Shown here: positions 25,246 through 33,259 of the stretch, piece by piece
Numbering within the stretch: position 1 is the stretch's first letter
How the letters are laid out: the number at the start of each line of letters is the position of its first letter
Source: Chlamydiota bacterium
Lineage (GTDB): Bacteria > Auribacterota > Tritonobacteria > UBA1439
Reading direction: 5' to 3'
Assembly (NCBI GenBank): GCA_012729785.1
Contig: JAAYCL010000021.1
Coordinates: 1-64,000, forward strand
DNA: 64,000 nucleotides
Program-made: the position numbers and the translations under genes
Notes under the pieces: generated by a model
The model's input: only the letters and a program-made list of their open reading frames with translations
Told to the model about the DNA's origin: nothing
The model's database searches: none

Positions 25246-26193
25246 ATGCCGGCCCTGTCCACCGCGTGGAACGCGGACGGGAGGTACACCGCGAGGGGCC
25301 TGCTCGCTACGCTGGCGAGGATGGGGCTGCGGGAGATCGAGCTCAGCTACCAGTGCGGCCCCGTGGAGGTGCGCGACTACGCGTCCGCCTGCCGCGCGAT
25401 GGGGTTCCGGGTGGTGAGCGTCCACAACTTCTGCCCGGTCCCCGAGAACGCCCCCGCGGGGCGGGCGCGGTCGGAGGCGCTCCTGCTCTCGTCCCTCGAT
25501 GAGGGCGAGCGGAGGCGCGCCGTGGAGGCGACCCGGCGGTCGATCGAGACCGCGGCGGGGCTGGGGGCGGGGACGCTCATACTTCACCTGGGCAGGGTGG
25601 AGGTTTCCTGCCGGACGCGGGAGCTGATCGGGCTGTACCGGGCCGGGCTGCGGGGCACGCCCCGATGGGAGTCGATCCTCGGCCGGATGCGCGCGCAGCG
25701 CGCGGCGAAGAGGGGGCCGCATTTCAGCGCCGCCCTCCGGAGCCTCGACGAGTTGTGCGGGGCGGCCTCGGACGCGGCCCTGGCGCTGGCGGTCGAGAAC
25801 AGGTTTTACCATCGGGAGATCCCGTCGTACGGCGAGCTTCGCGAAATCCTTCGCAGGTTCGCCGGTGGCCCCGTGGGCTACTGGCACGATATCGGGCACG
25901 CGCAGGTGATGGAGAACCTCGGCTTCTGTCGGCACGAGGAGTATCTCGATGCGGCCGGAGCGGTGTTGAGGGGATTCCACGTGCACGACGTGCTCCTGTG
26001 CCGGGACCATCTCCCGCCCCCGCGCGGGATGGTCGACTTCTCGCGGTTCGCAGGACGCGCAGGGGCGCGGGTCATCGAGCTGTCGCCGGTCCACGGGGCG
26101 GCGGCGGTTGAGCGGTGCGTGCGTTTTCTGGAGCGGACGTTCGGAGAGCCGCCGGCGACGGCGAGGGGTGCGTCGAATGGCGCGCAGGCATAG
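25246..26193 (+). CDS. Sugar phosphate isomerase/epimerase-like TIM barrel
   Basis: A 315-residue protein of the xylose isomerase-like/AP endonuclease-2 TIM-barrel superfamily: LSTAWNADGRYTARGLLATL at the start, LILHLGRVEV, ALAVENRFYH, VGYWHDIGHAQVMENLG and FHVHDVLLCRDHLPP, with His and Glu positions suited to metal binding. The substrate is not predictable. It ends 17 bp inside the next gene and follows rpsU by 21 bp. Confidence 0.75.
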   Translation: MPALSTAWNADGRYTARGLLATLARMGLREIELSYQCGPVEVRDYASACRAMGFRVVSVHNFCPVPENAPAGRARSEALLLSSLDEGERRRAVEATRRSIETAAGLGAGTLILHLGRVEVSCRTRELIGLYRAGLRGTPRWESILGRMRAQRAAKRGPHFSAALRSLDELCGAASDAALALAVENRFYHREIPSYGELREILRRFAGGPVGYWHDIGHAQVMENLGFCRHEEYLDAAGAVLRGFHVHDVLLCRDHLPPPRGMVDFSRFAGRAGARVIELSPVHGAAAVERCVRFLERTFGEPPATARGASNGAQA

Positions 26194-27760
26194 GGTCTAC
26201 CGGCAGATCGAGGGGAAGAAGCGCTACGAGCACCGCGCCAAAACCATCGTCTCGGCCGCCATCCTTGTGATCATCCTCGCCTTTCCCATCTCTGTTTACA
26301 AGGCGAGAAACCCCGCGGCGATTAATCTCCCCGCCGCAATGGACGTGGCACAGGTGGCCCGCAATCTCGCCAGGGGGGGTGGGTTCACCACCAATATCCT
26401 GCGTCCCGGCCTGTACGCGTCGCTGCCGCGGTTAACCAAGCCTCCGGACATCGTGAATCCGCCGCTCCACGTCTGGCTGCTGGCGCGGCTCCCGGGGATG
26501 AAGCGGGGTACGATCCTCTCCACCCCCGACAGCACCGTCACCAATTTCTCCTCATTTTTCTACCTGCTCACGGCGCTGCTCCTGTTCCTGCTCGAGCGCA
26601 GGTTGTCGGGCGGCCAGACCCTCGCCATCGCCTCGTTGATCTACCTCTTCAGCGTCCCGATGTTGCACAGTGCGGTGTCCGGCACCGGCGAGACCCTGTC
26701 GGCGGCGATGGTCACCCTTCTCATGCTCATGATCTCCGTGGACAGCAACAAGTCGTTCCTCTACTCGTTCGTCGTGGGGGCGGTCCTGGGCGCCTGTTAT
26801 CTGACCTCCTACGTTTTCCTGGTCCTCCTCCTCCCCCTCATCATCCACAAGAATGCGGTGGGGGAGGAGGGGCGTTTCAGGCACATCGCGGCGATGCTGG
26901 TGGGGCTTTCCGCCGTGTCGGTGCCCTGGATGGTGCGCAATCTGCATTTCGGCGCCAATGCCCTCATCGCCCAGCCTTTTTCCTCGATTTTCCTCGGCGG
27001 CGAGCGGCCGCCGCAGGGCCCCGCCGCCGGGGGGGGAGTTTATTTGCACATGGCGAACTATTATGGTAAGCTTATTAATAATTACAGTGCGTCGTGTGTG
27101 CTTGGGTTTTTCCTGATTTCGCCCGTTGTGCAAAGCCACGGCCAAGGGATTGGCAGGGTCAAGCATTTCCTATGGTACGGCTTGGGGGCGGTCATACTCT
27201 TTTCGCTGCTCGGGCAGGGCGATACGGAAGCGATGGGGGCGTTTCTGCCCGGCGCCATACTCGTCGGCAGCCTCACGTTCCAGGAGCTTATTCAGAGGTA
27301 CCGCTCCGATTCGCCACTGGTGAAAAGCAGGCTGACGGTTTTGTTCATCGCGCTTAACGTTCTTCCGTTCGTATCCGCGCTGATGGCGACGCCGCCGAGC
27401 GCGGCTGCGTATCGATGGCACGAGAATCGACTGCGCACCATGGCTGACATGCACAGCAGGATGCATGCCGGAGAGATCCTGATGACGAACGCGCCGGAGT
27501 GGATGGCGTACTACGGGGAGTTCAATACCCTTCCGCTCCCGGCCGACGGCGCCGAGCTCAGTCGATGGGAGCAGGCGTTCGGCCAGTTGCGCTTTGCGGC
27601 GGTGTGCCCGTACGGTTCGGTCGAAGGCGTGGCCAAGATGATACTCAAACAGCACGTTGTCCCCGCCTGGTTCCTTAGCGAAAAGGCGCAGGTCTATCCG
27701 GGCAAGGAGGTCTTCTTCTCCGCCGCCGATAACGATGAGGCTATGGTCGTCACACGTTGA
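26177..27760 (+). CDS. Polytopic membrane protein, GT-C-like
   Basis: A 527-residue protein with a basic N-terminus, first membrane helix at about residues 24-44, a large first loop with AAMDVAQVARNLARGGGFTT resembling the D-x-A-N-L-A loop of ArnT/PMT enzymes, some ten hydrophobic segments, and a soluble C-terminal part (about 410-527). I started at ATG 26177, which overlaps the isomerase-like gene by 17 bp. It sits directly before the polysaccharide export genes, so transfer or polymerisation of polysaccharide units is plausible. Base composition is slightly lower in GC over 27,050-27,300. Confidence 0.75.
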   Translation: MARRHRVYRQIEGKKRYEHRAKTIVSAAILVIILAFPISVYKARNPAAINLPAAMDVAQVARNLARGGGFTTNILRPGLYASLPRLTKPPDIVNPPLHVWLLARLPGMKRGTILSTPDSTVTNFSSFFYLLTALLLFLLERRLSGGQTLAIASLIYLFSVPMLHSAVSGTGETLSAAMVTLLMLMISVDSNKSFLYSFVVGAVLGACYLTSYVFLVLLLPLIIHKNAVGEEGRFRHIAAMLVGLSAVSVPWMVRNLHFGANALIAQPFSSIFLGGERPPQGPAAGGGVYLHMANYYGKLINNYSASCVLGFFLISPVVQSHGQGIGRVKHFLWYGLGAVILFSLLGQGDTEAMGAFLPGAILVGSLTFQELIQRYRSDSPLVKSRLTVLFIALNVLPFVSALMATPPSAAAYRWHENRLRTMADMHSRMHAGEILMTNAPEWMAYYGEFNTLPLPADGAELSRWEQAFGQLRFAAVCPYGSVEGVAKMILKQHVVPAWFLSEKAQVYPGKEVFFSAADNDEAMVVTR

Positions 27761-27782
27761 TTATCAAATAGGGGGTGGTCTA

Positions 27783-28769
27783 ATGCGCGCGAGGCTTGTG
27801 TCCCTGATCATATGCACCGGTGTTCTCTGTTCGGCAATGTGCCTCGGACAGACGCCCGGCGAACAGGCGGCCCGGAGGAACGAGCTCGAACAGAAATACC
27901 CGGACATCAAATTCAACTGGCCCAAGACCCCCGGGGCGGGGGAGGCGGAGGGGGGCGAGGCCGTGCCGGTCGATCCGTCCGTATCGACACCGGACCTTGA
28001 GGAAACGGCGTCGACGGCGTTGTATCAGGACGCCTCCGAGATCGCCCAGGAGGAGGTGCTGATGCGCCAGAAGCAGCGCAGGGCCTATATGCTCGGCCCC
28101 GGCGATGTCATCAGCATCAACGTCCGCGATCATCCGGAGTTCAGCAGTTACGGCGTGCGGGTCGGCTACGCGGGGGAGGTCATCCTTCCGCTCACGAACG
28201 AGGTCGTCTACGCGGAAGGTCTCACCGTGGAGGAGGTGCGGCTGGCGATCGAGGAGAAGCTCAAGGCCTACATCGAGCGCCCCTTCGTGAGCGTCTTCAT
28301 CACCGAATTCAACAGCAAGAAGTTCTACGTCCTCGGCGAGATCGGAGCGGGGATCTACCCGATCGGAGCCACGAATATCAGCCTGATGGAAGCGATGTAC
28401 GCCGCCGGGCTCCCCTCGGAAGGGATCGCGGCGATGCGCCGTGTGCAGATCATCACCCCGCACGAGACCGATCCGATCAACCGCTGGGTGAATGTCTACG
28501 CCATCCTCTACAAGGGCCGGATGGAGCACAACATCACCATCGAGCCGGGGACCATCATCTACGTGCCCACCACGATCTTCACCAAGTTCTCCAGGGTGAT
28601 CAGGCAGGTCTCGGTGACGATCGAGGACCTCTCCAAGATACCGAACGACCTCGCCTCGTTCGACTCGGGGCTCATCGCATGGGACACGTCCTGGAACATG
28701 AACATATTCCCCAAGGGTATCGATCTGCACGGCGGCAACAAGGCCAGCCGCTGGTATGACGGGGACTAA
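27783..28769 (+). CDS. Wza-like polysaccharide export protein
   Basis: A 328-residue exported protein: signal peptide (residues 1-22, CLGQ), a charged linker, a polysaccharide-biosynthesis/export domain beginning YMLGPGDVISINVRDHPEF (about 105-180), and an SLBB domain (about 190-270; KKFYVLGEIGAGIYPIGAT). It would form the periplasmic and outer-membrane channel for polysaccharide. It is followed by the chain-length protein and the BY-kinase, the usual trio. GGGGGTGGTCTA precedes ATG 27783. There is no lipobox at the cleavage site. Confidence 0.9.
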   Translation: MRARLVSLIICTGVLCSAMCLGQTPGEQAARRNELEQKYPDIKFNWPKTPGAGEAEGGEAVPVDPSVSTPDLEETASTALYQDASEIAQEEVLMRQKQRRAYMLGPGDVISINVRDHPEFSSYGVRVGYAGEVILPLTNEVVYAEGLTVEEVRLAIEEKLKAYIERPFVSVFITEFNSKKFYVLGEIGAGIYPIGATNISLMEAMYAAGLPSEGIAAMRRVQIITPHETDPINRWVNVYAILYKGRMEHNITIEPGTIIYVPTTIFTKFSRVIRQVSVTIEDLSKIPNDLASFDSGLIAWDTSWNMNIFPKGIDLHGGNKASRWYDGD

Positions 28770-28866
28770 CTCCGCATCGATCGTCGGCGGTCACGTGCAG
28801 CCCCCCGCCCGCGGCGGGACGCGGGTCGGGGTTTTCGCTATCCCCCCCGCCTAGAGGTTCGGCAGT

Positions 28867-30450
28867 ATGGTCGTCAACGCTGCGGCGATTACCGGCGCCG
28901 CGAGAAGCTACATCGAGGTCGTCTTCAGGCGCAAGTGGCTCTTCCTGGTGCCGGTGATCGTCTTCCTCTCCGTCGCAGTCGGCCTCGGCTTCGTGCTCCC
29001 CCCGCGGTACCGTTCCGAGGCCATCCTCGGCCTGAAGGAAGAACAGAGCGACAACCCCCACCTGAAGGGGGTTACCGCGATCACCCCTGTCAAGGAACGT
29101 CTCCCGATGATCCGCGAGAAGCTCACCAGCCGCTCGCGACTGATCTCGGTGATCCGGAGCCTCGGCCTCGATGCCCAACTCAAGAACGAGTGGGGGATGG
29201 AGGAACTCATCGGTTCTTTGCGCAGGTCGATCGGCGTCGAGATGCGGCAGGGGGGGAACTTCTTCAGCATCTGGTGCGAGCACTTCGATCCGGTCACCTG
29301 CCAGAAGATCGCGGAACTGTTGACCGATCTGTTCATCAAGGAGAACCTCGACATCGAGAAGCGCGAGACGAGCATCGGTATCGAGTTCCTCGAGAGCCAG
29401 CGGTCGATCTACCGGCAGAAGCTCGAGGAGTCCGAGAAGAACCTCACCACCTTTAAACAGGAAAACCAGCGCGTCCTCTCCATCGCCGCCGCGCGGGAGC
29501 TTGGCGAGAAGCTCGGCGTGAGCGATGCCGCGAACATCAACGTGCTGCGCTTCACCAACTACCAGGTGAACCTGATCGAGTCGCGAATCAAGCTCCAGGA
29601 GCTCACCACGCACAGGGAGCAGCTCGTGCGGGAGCTCAAGCGGACGGACAAGTACGTCGTCGCGGAGCGGATCCAGGAGATCAACCCGATCGTCCGCGAG
29701 CTGAAGAAGACCCTCGTGGACAAGCGCATCGAGCTCCATAAGCTCAAGCTCGACTCCACGGAGAACCATCCGCTCGTCCAGCAGCTCCAGCAGCAGATAG
29801 AGAAGACGCAGGAGGAGCTGGAGAAGATGACCGAGGAGACGGTCAAGCAGGAGACGCGCGCCATCAACCCCAACTACCAGCAGATCGAGCGCGAGATCGG
29901 CCAGACGGAGGCCGAGATCGCCTCCCTGAAGAAGCGCCTCGAGATCACCGAGCTGTACATGAAGGACTTCCACCGGGAGATCCAGCAGATCCCCGAGACG
30001 GAGCGCAAGATGACCGATCTGCAGCGGAGCTACGGCATCTACAACAAGCGCTTCCTCGACCTGACCGAGCGCCTCGAGACGGCCAGGATCACCGAACGGC
30101 TCGAGACGATCGAGAAGGGGGTGCGCTTCGAGATCTACGAGCGGCCCCGTGTGCCGATCCAGCCGTTCAAGCCGAATCGCAAGGCGATCTCCCTCATCGG
30201 GCTCGTCTCGGGGATCTTCTTCGGGGGCGCCCTGGTCTTCATCGCCGAGGCGACCGACCACTCGTTCAGCGAGATATCGCAGCTGCGGGCGGCGATCGAT
30301 CTCCCGGTCATCGGTTCGGTGAGCAGGATCCTGACCGTGGAGGAGGACGAGTTCAACAAGTCCAAGAAGCGGCTCGGCCTCGTGAGCCTGCTGGTCTTCA
30401 TCATCTTTATTTTCCTCGGCGTGGTGGCGAAGTACATCCTCACCGCCTGA
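28867..30450 (+). CDS. Wzz/GNVR chain-length determinant protein
   Basis: A 527-residue inner-membrane protein with two membrane helices (about 18-40 and 500-525) and a long periplasmic coiled-coil (about 170-420). It has the Wzz entry motif and a GNVR-like region ahead of the second helix, including ERPRVPIQPFKPNRKAI with the conserved Pro-rich stretch. It controls polymer length and works with the BY-kinase. No kinase domain is fused. It lies 97 bp after the exporter; that gap carries a GC-rich hairpin. Confidence 0.88.
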   Translation: MVVNAAAITGAARSYIEVVFRRKWLFLVPVIVFLSVAVGLGFVLPPRYRSEAILGLKEEQSDNPHLKGVTAITPVKERLPMIREKLTSRSRLISVIRSLGLDAQLKNEWGMEELIGSLRRSIGVEMRQGGNFFSIWCEHFDPVTCQKIAELLTDLFIKENLDIEKRETSIGIEFLESQRSIYRQKLEESEKNLTTFKQENQRVLSIAAARELGEKLGVSDAANINVLRFTNYQVNLIESRIKLQELTTHREQLVRELKRTDKYVVAERIQEINPIVRELKKTLVDKRIELHKLKLDSTENHPLVQQLQQQIEKTQEELEKMTEETVKQETRAINPNYQQIEREIGQTEAEIASLKKRLEITELYMKDFHREIQQIPETERKMTDLQRSYGIYNKRFLDLTERLETARITERLETIEKGVRFEIYERPRVPIQPFKPNRKAISLIGLVSGIFFGGALVFIAEATDHSFSEISQLRAAIDLPVIGSVSRILTVEEDEFNKSKKRLGLVSLLVFIIFIFLGVVAKYILTA

Positions 30451-30474
30451 CGCCGTCCGGGGGGGGGTAGCGCG

Positions 30475-31302
30475 ATGCCCGACACATTCGATCTCGGGAA
30501 GATCAAGTCGTTCTTCCTTGAGAAGAAGAAGAGTCTCCAGGAGGAGATCACCACCCGGTCGTACGTCGCCGACCCCGACCCGACCGACGAGGGGATCGAC
30601 TCGCGGATCGTGGTCTTCTCGGACCCGTCCTGCCATGTCGCCGAGCAGTACCGGACCATCCGGACGAATCTCCTCTCGCTCTCCCCCGACAAGCCGCTCC
30701 AGGCGATCCAGCTCACCAGCGCGCTGCACTCGGAGGGGAAGACGATCACCAGCTGCAACCTCGCCTTCGCCCTGGCCCAGGAACCGGAAAAGAAGACCAT
30801 CCTGATCGACTCCGACATGCGGAAGCCCGCGATCCACAAGCTGCTGGGGATCCCGAAGGAGCCGGGCCTCTCGGAGATCCTCACCAAGGACTTCGACCTC
30901 GAACATTTTCTCCAGCGTCCGATCGCGGGGGGGCTCTACGCCATCCCCGCGGGCAAGGGGCCCGCGAACCCGTCCGAGCTCCTCTCCTCCTCGCGCCTGA
31001 GGAGGATGGTGACGCGCCTCAGGTCGGAGTTCGACTACATCGTCTTCGACGTCTCCCCGATCATCCCGGTGACGGACGCGAGCGTGCTCGGGAAGCAGCT
31101 CGACGGGACCCTGCTCATCGTGCGGGCCGGCTGGACGCAGGCGATCGACATCGAACGCGCCTACTCGCTCCTCACGGAGGCGCAGGCCAAGCCGATCGGG
31201 TCGGTGCTCACCTGCGTGGTGAGCTATATCCCGTACTACCTCTATCGCTACCGGTACATCTACTCGCACTACGCGCGCCCCTACGTCTACTACGGCCCGT
31301 GA
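30475..31302 (+). CDS. BY-kinase (CpsD/CapB family) with tyrosine-rich tail
   Basis: A 275-residue cytoplasmic tyrosine autokinase. Walker A-like SALHSEGKT (about residue 83), Walker A' ILIDSDMRKP (about 107-116) and Walker B FDYIVFDVSPI are present. The last 26 residues contain 11 Tyr in runs such as IPYYLYRYRYIY, the autophosphorylation cluster that tunes polysaccharide export. It is the separate kinase partner of the upstream Wzz-like protein. ATG 30475 follows GGGGGGGGTAGCGCG. Confidence 0.9.
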   Translation: MPDTFDLGKIKSFFLEKKKSLQEEITTRSYVADPDPTDEGIDSRIVVFSDPSCHVAEQYRTIRTNLLSLSPDKPLQAIQLTSALHSEGKTITSCNLAFALAQEPEKKTILIDSDMRKPAIHKLLGIPKEPGLSEILTKDFDLEHFLQRPIAGGLYAIPAGKGPANPSELLSSSRLRRMVTRLRSEFDYIVFDVSPIIPVTDASVLGKQLDGTLLIVRAGWTQAIDIERAYSLLTEAQAKPIGSVLTCVVSYIPYYLYRYRYIYSHYARPYVYYGP

Positions 31303-31346
31303 CCGGCGGCGCCTGTCCCGCGCGGCGGGCGGGGGGAGGAGGACGA

Positions 31347-31727
31347 ATGACGCACACGATCGTCGGCACGGACAAGGCGCCGCGTCCGTCGGGGCCGTAT
31401 TCCCAGGCGGTGCGCGTCGGCAACCTGCTCTTCATCTCCGGACAGATCCCCCTCGATCCCCGGAGCGGGGAGGTCGTGGCCGGGGGGATCGATATCCAGG
31501 CCAGGAGGGCGCTCGAGAATCTGGGGGCGATCCTCCACGCGCAGGGGCTCGATTACCCGTCGGTCGTCAAGACGACCGTCTTTCTCAGGAGGATGGAGGA
31601 GTTCAAGGAGTTCAACGAGATCTACGCGCGCTACTTCGCCTCCGGCCCTCCCGCACGATCGTGCATCGAGGTGTCGCGCCTTCCCGGGGGGGTCGACGTG
31701 GAGATCGAGGCGGTCGCCGCCTACTGA
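31347..31727 (+). CDS. ridA: RidA family enamine/imine deaminase
   Basis: A 126-residue RidA/YjgF protein that hydrolyses reactive 2-aminoacrylate-type enamines. It has the entry GPYSQAVRVGNLLFISGQIP, ENLGAILHAQGLDYPSVVKT, and the catalytic Arg in ARSCIEVSRLP. It normally forms trimers. GGAGGAGGAC precedes ATG 31347; the 16 in-frame codons upstream are rejected for lack of family match. Confidence 0.93.
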   Translation: MTHTIVGTDKAPRPSGPYSQAVRVGNLLFISGQIPLDPRSGEVVAGGIDIQARRALENLGAILHAQGLDYPSVVKTTVFLRRMEEFKEFNEIYARYFASGPPARSCIEVSRLPGGVDVEIEAVAAY

Positions 31728-31753
31728 CGGCGGCGGGGGCGGGGAGGGGAACG

Positions 31754-33175
31754 ATGCGCACCTGCGGGATTCAGATCGACTACACGAAGATGATGGCGGC
31801 GTGCATCGGTCCCGAGCACGGCATCCGGCCGGCGGAGCTGCGCGGGATCGCGCGCCGCGGCCGGACCGCGGCGCTGTCGGTCGCCGCGGCGGTGCGCACC
31901 GGCGGCCTGGGCTTCTCGAAGCTCCCGTTCGCGGGCGCGGTCGCCGACGAGGTGCGGCGCGTCGCCGACGAGATCGCCGGCGAGGTCGACACCTTCGTCG
32001 TCCTCGGGATCGGCGGTTCCGCGCTGGGCGCCGCCGCCTTGCACGCCGCACTGGCCCATCCGTTTCACAACCTCCTCCCCCGGGAGAAACGGAACAGGCG
32101 TCCCCGCGTCTTCGTCCTCGACAACGTCGACCCCGAGTTCGTCGCGGGGGCGATCGATCTGCTCGACTTCAAGAAGACCGCCGTGAGCGTCGTGACGAAG
32201 TCGGGGGGGACCGCCGAGACGCTGGCGCAGTGCCTCGTCTTCCTCAAGGAGATGCGCAGGCGGCTCGGGACGCGCCTGACCCGGCGGCGTGTCGTGGTCA
32301 CGACGGACCCCGAGCGCGGGGCCCTGCGGGCGTTCGCCCTCCGCGAGGGATACCGGCTCTTCAGCGTGCCGCCGGACGTGGGCGGGAGGTTCTCGGTGCT
32401 GAGCCCGGTCGGCCTTCTCCCCGCCGCGGTCTCCGGGATCGACATCGGGGCCCTCCTCGACGGCGCGCGCGCCGCGCACGATGCCTGTCTCGCCCCGGGG
32501 CTCGCCTACAACCCCGCTCTCCTCCTCGCCGCGCTCCAGCATATCTCCTGCGTCGAGCGGGGGAAGACGATCGCCGTGATGATGCCGTACAGCAACGCCC
32601 TGGCCGGCGTCGCGGACTGGTTCCGTCAGCTCTGGGCCGAGAGCCTCGGCAAGCGCCTCGACCGCGCGGGGGCGGTGGTGCACGCCGGGCAGACGCCGGT
32701 GCGGGCGCTCGGCGCCACCGACCAGCACTCGCAGATCCAGCTCTACATGGAGGGGCCCGCAGACAAGGTGATCACCTTCCTGGGCGTGCGCGGGTACCGG
32801 AGGACCGTCCGGATCCCCGCGGCGCCGCCCGGCGACGACGCCCTCGACTACCTCGGCGGCGCGACGATGGACGACCTCATAGGCGCCGAGCAGCGCGCCA
32901 CCGCCCTCGCCCTCGCGGAGGCGGGCCGCCCCTCGATGACGATCACCCTCGACCGGATCTCGCCGCGCGCGCTGGGGGCGCTCCTGTATCTGTTCCAGAT
33001 GCAGACCGTCTTCGCCGCGGAACTCAGGGGGATCAACGCCTTCGACCAGCCGGGGGTGGAGCAGGGGAAGCGTCTGACCTGCGCGATGATGGGGCGCCCG
33101 GGGTATGGCGCCCTCCGCCGCGGGATCGCCAGGTCGGATCGGCGATGCGCGTCGCGCTGCGCGCTTTCTCTCTGA
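31754..33175 (+). CDS. pgi: Glucose-6-phosphate isomerase
   Basis: A 473-residue GPI interconverting glucose 6-phosphate and fructose 6-phosphate. The sugar-binding motifs are VLGIGGSALGAAAL, TKSGGTAETLAQ, VGGRFSVLSPVGL and the C-terminal LRGINAFDQPGVEQGK. It supplies hexose phosphates for glycolysis and for the neighbouring polysaccharide genes. ATG 31754 follows GGGGAGGGGAACG. Confidence 0.95.
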   Translation: MRTCGIQIDYTKMMAACIGPEHGIRPAELRGIARRGRTAALSVAAAVRTGGLGFSKLPFAGAVADEVRRVADEIAGEVDTFVVLGIGGSALGAAALHAALAHPFHNLLPREKRNRRPRVFVLDNVDPEFVAGAIDLLDFKKTAVSVVTKSGGTAETLAQCLVFLKEMRRRLGTRLTRRRVVVTTDPERGALRAFALREGYRLFSVPPDVGGRFSVLSPVGLLPAAVSGIDIGALLDGARAAHDACLAPGLAYNPALLLAALQHISCVERGKTIAVMMPYSNALAGVADWFRQLWAESLGKRLDRAGAVVHAGQTPVRALGATDQHSQIQLYMEGPADKVITFLGVRGYRRTVRIPAAPPGDDALDYLGGATMDDLIGAEQRATALALAEAGRPSMTITLDRISPRALGALLYLFQMQTVFAAELRGINAFDQPGVEQGKRLTCAMMGRPGYGALRRGIARSDRRCASRCALSL

Positions 33176-33209
33176 GGCCCGGGGCGCGTTGCACGAACGC
33201 AACAACCGA

Positions 33210-33238
33210 TTGACCGCCGCGGCGGATCGGGATACACT
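33210..33238 (+). promoter_or_regulatory. Promoter before the secreted 614-residue protein
   Basis: TTGACC (33210-33215) and TACACT (33233-33238), 17 bp apart, 22 bp before ATG 33260. One of the best sigma70-type matches in the window. Confidence 0.65.
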
Positions 33239-33259
33239 AACAGGCAGGGGAAAGTTGCC

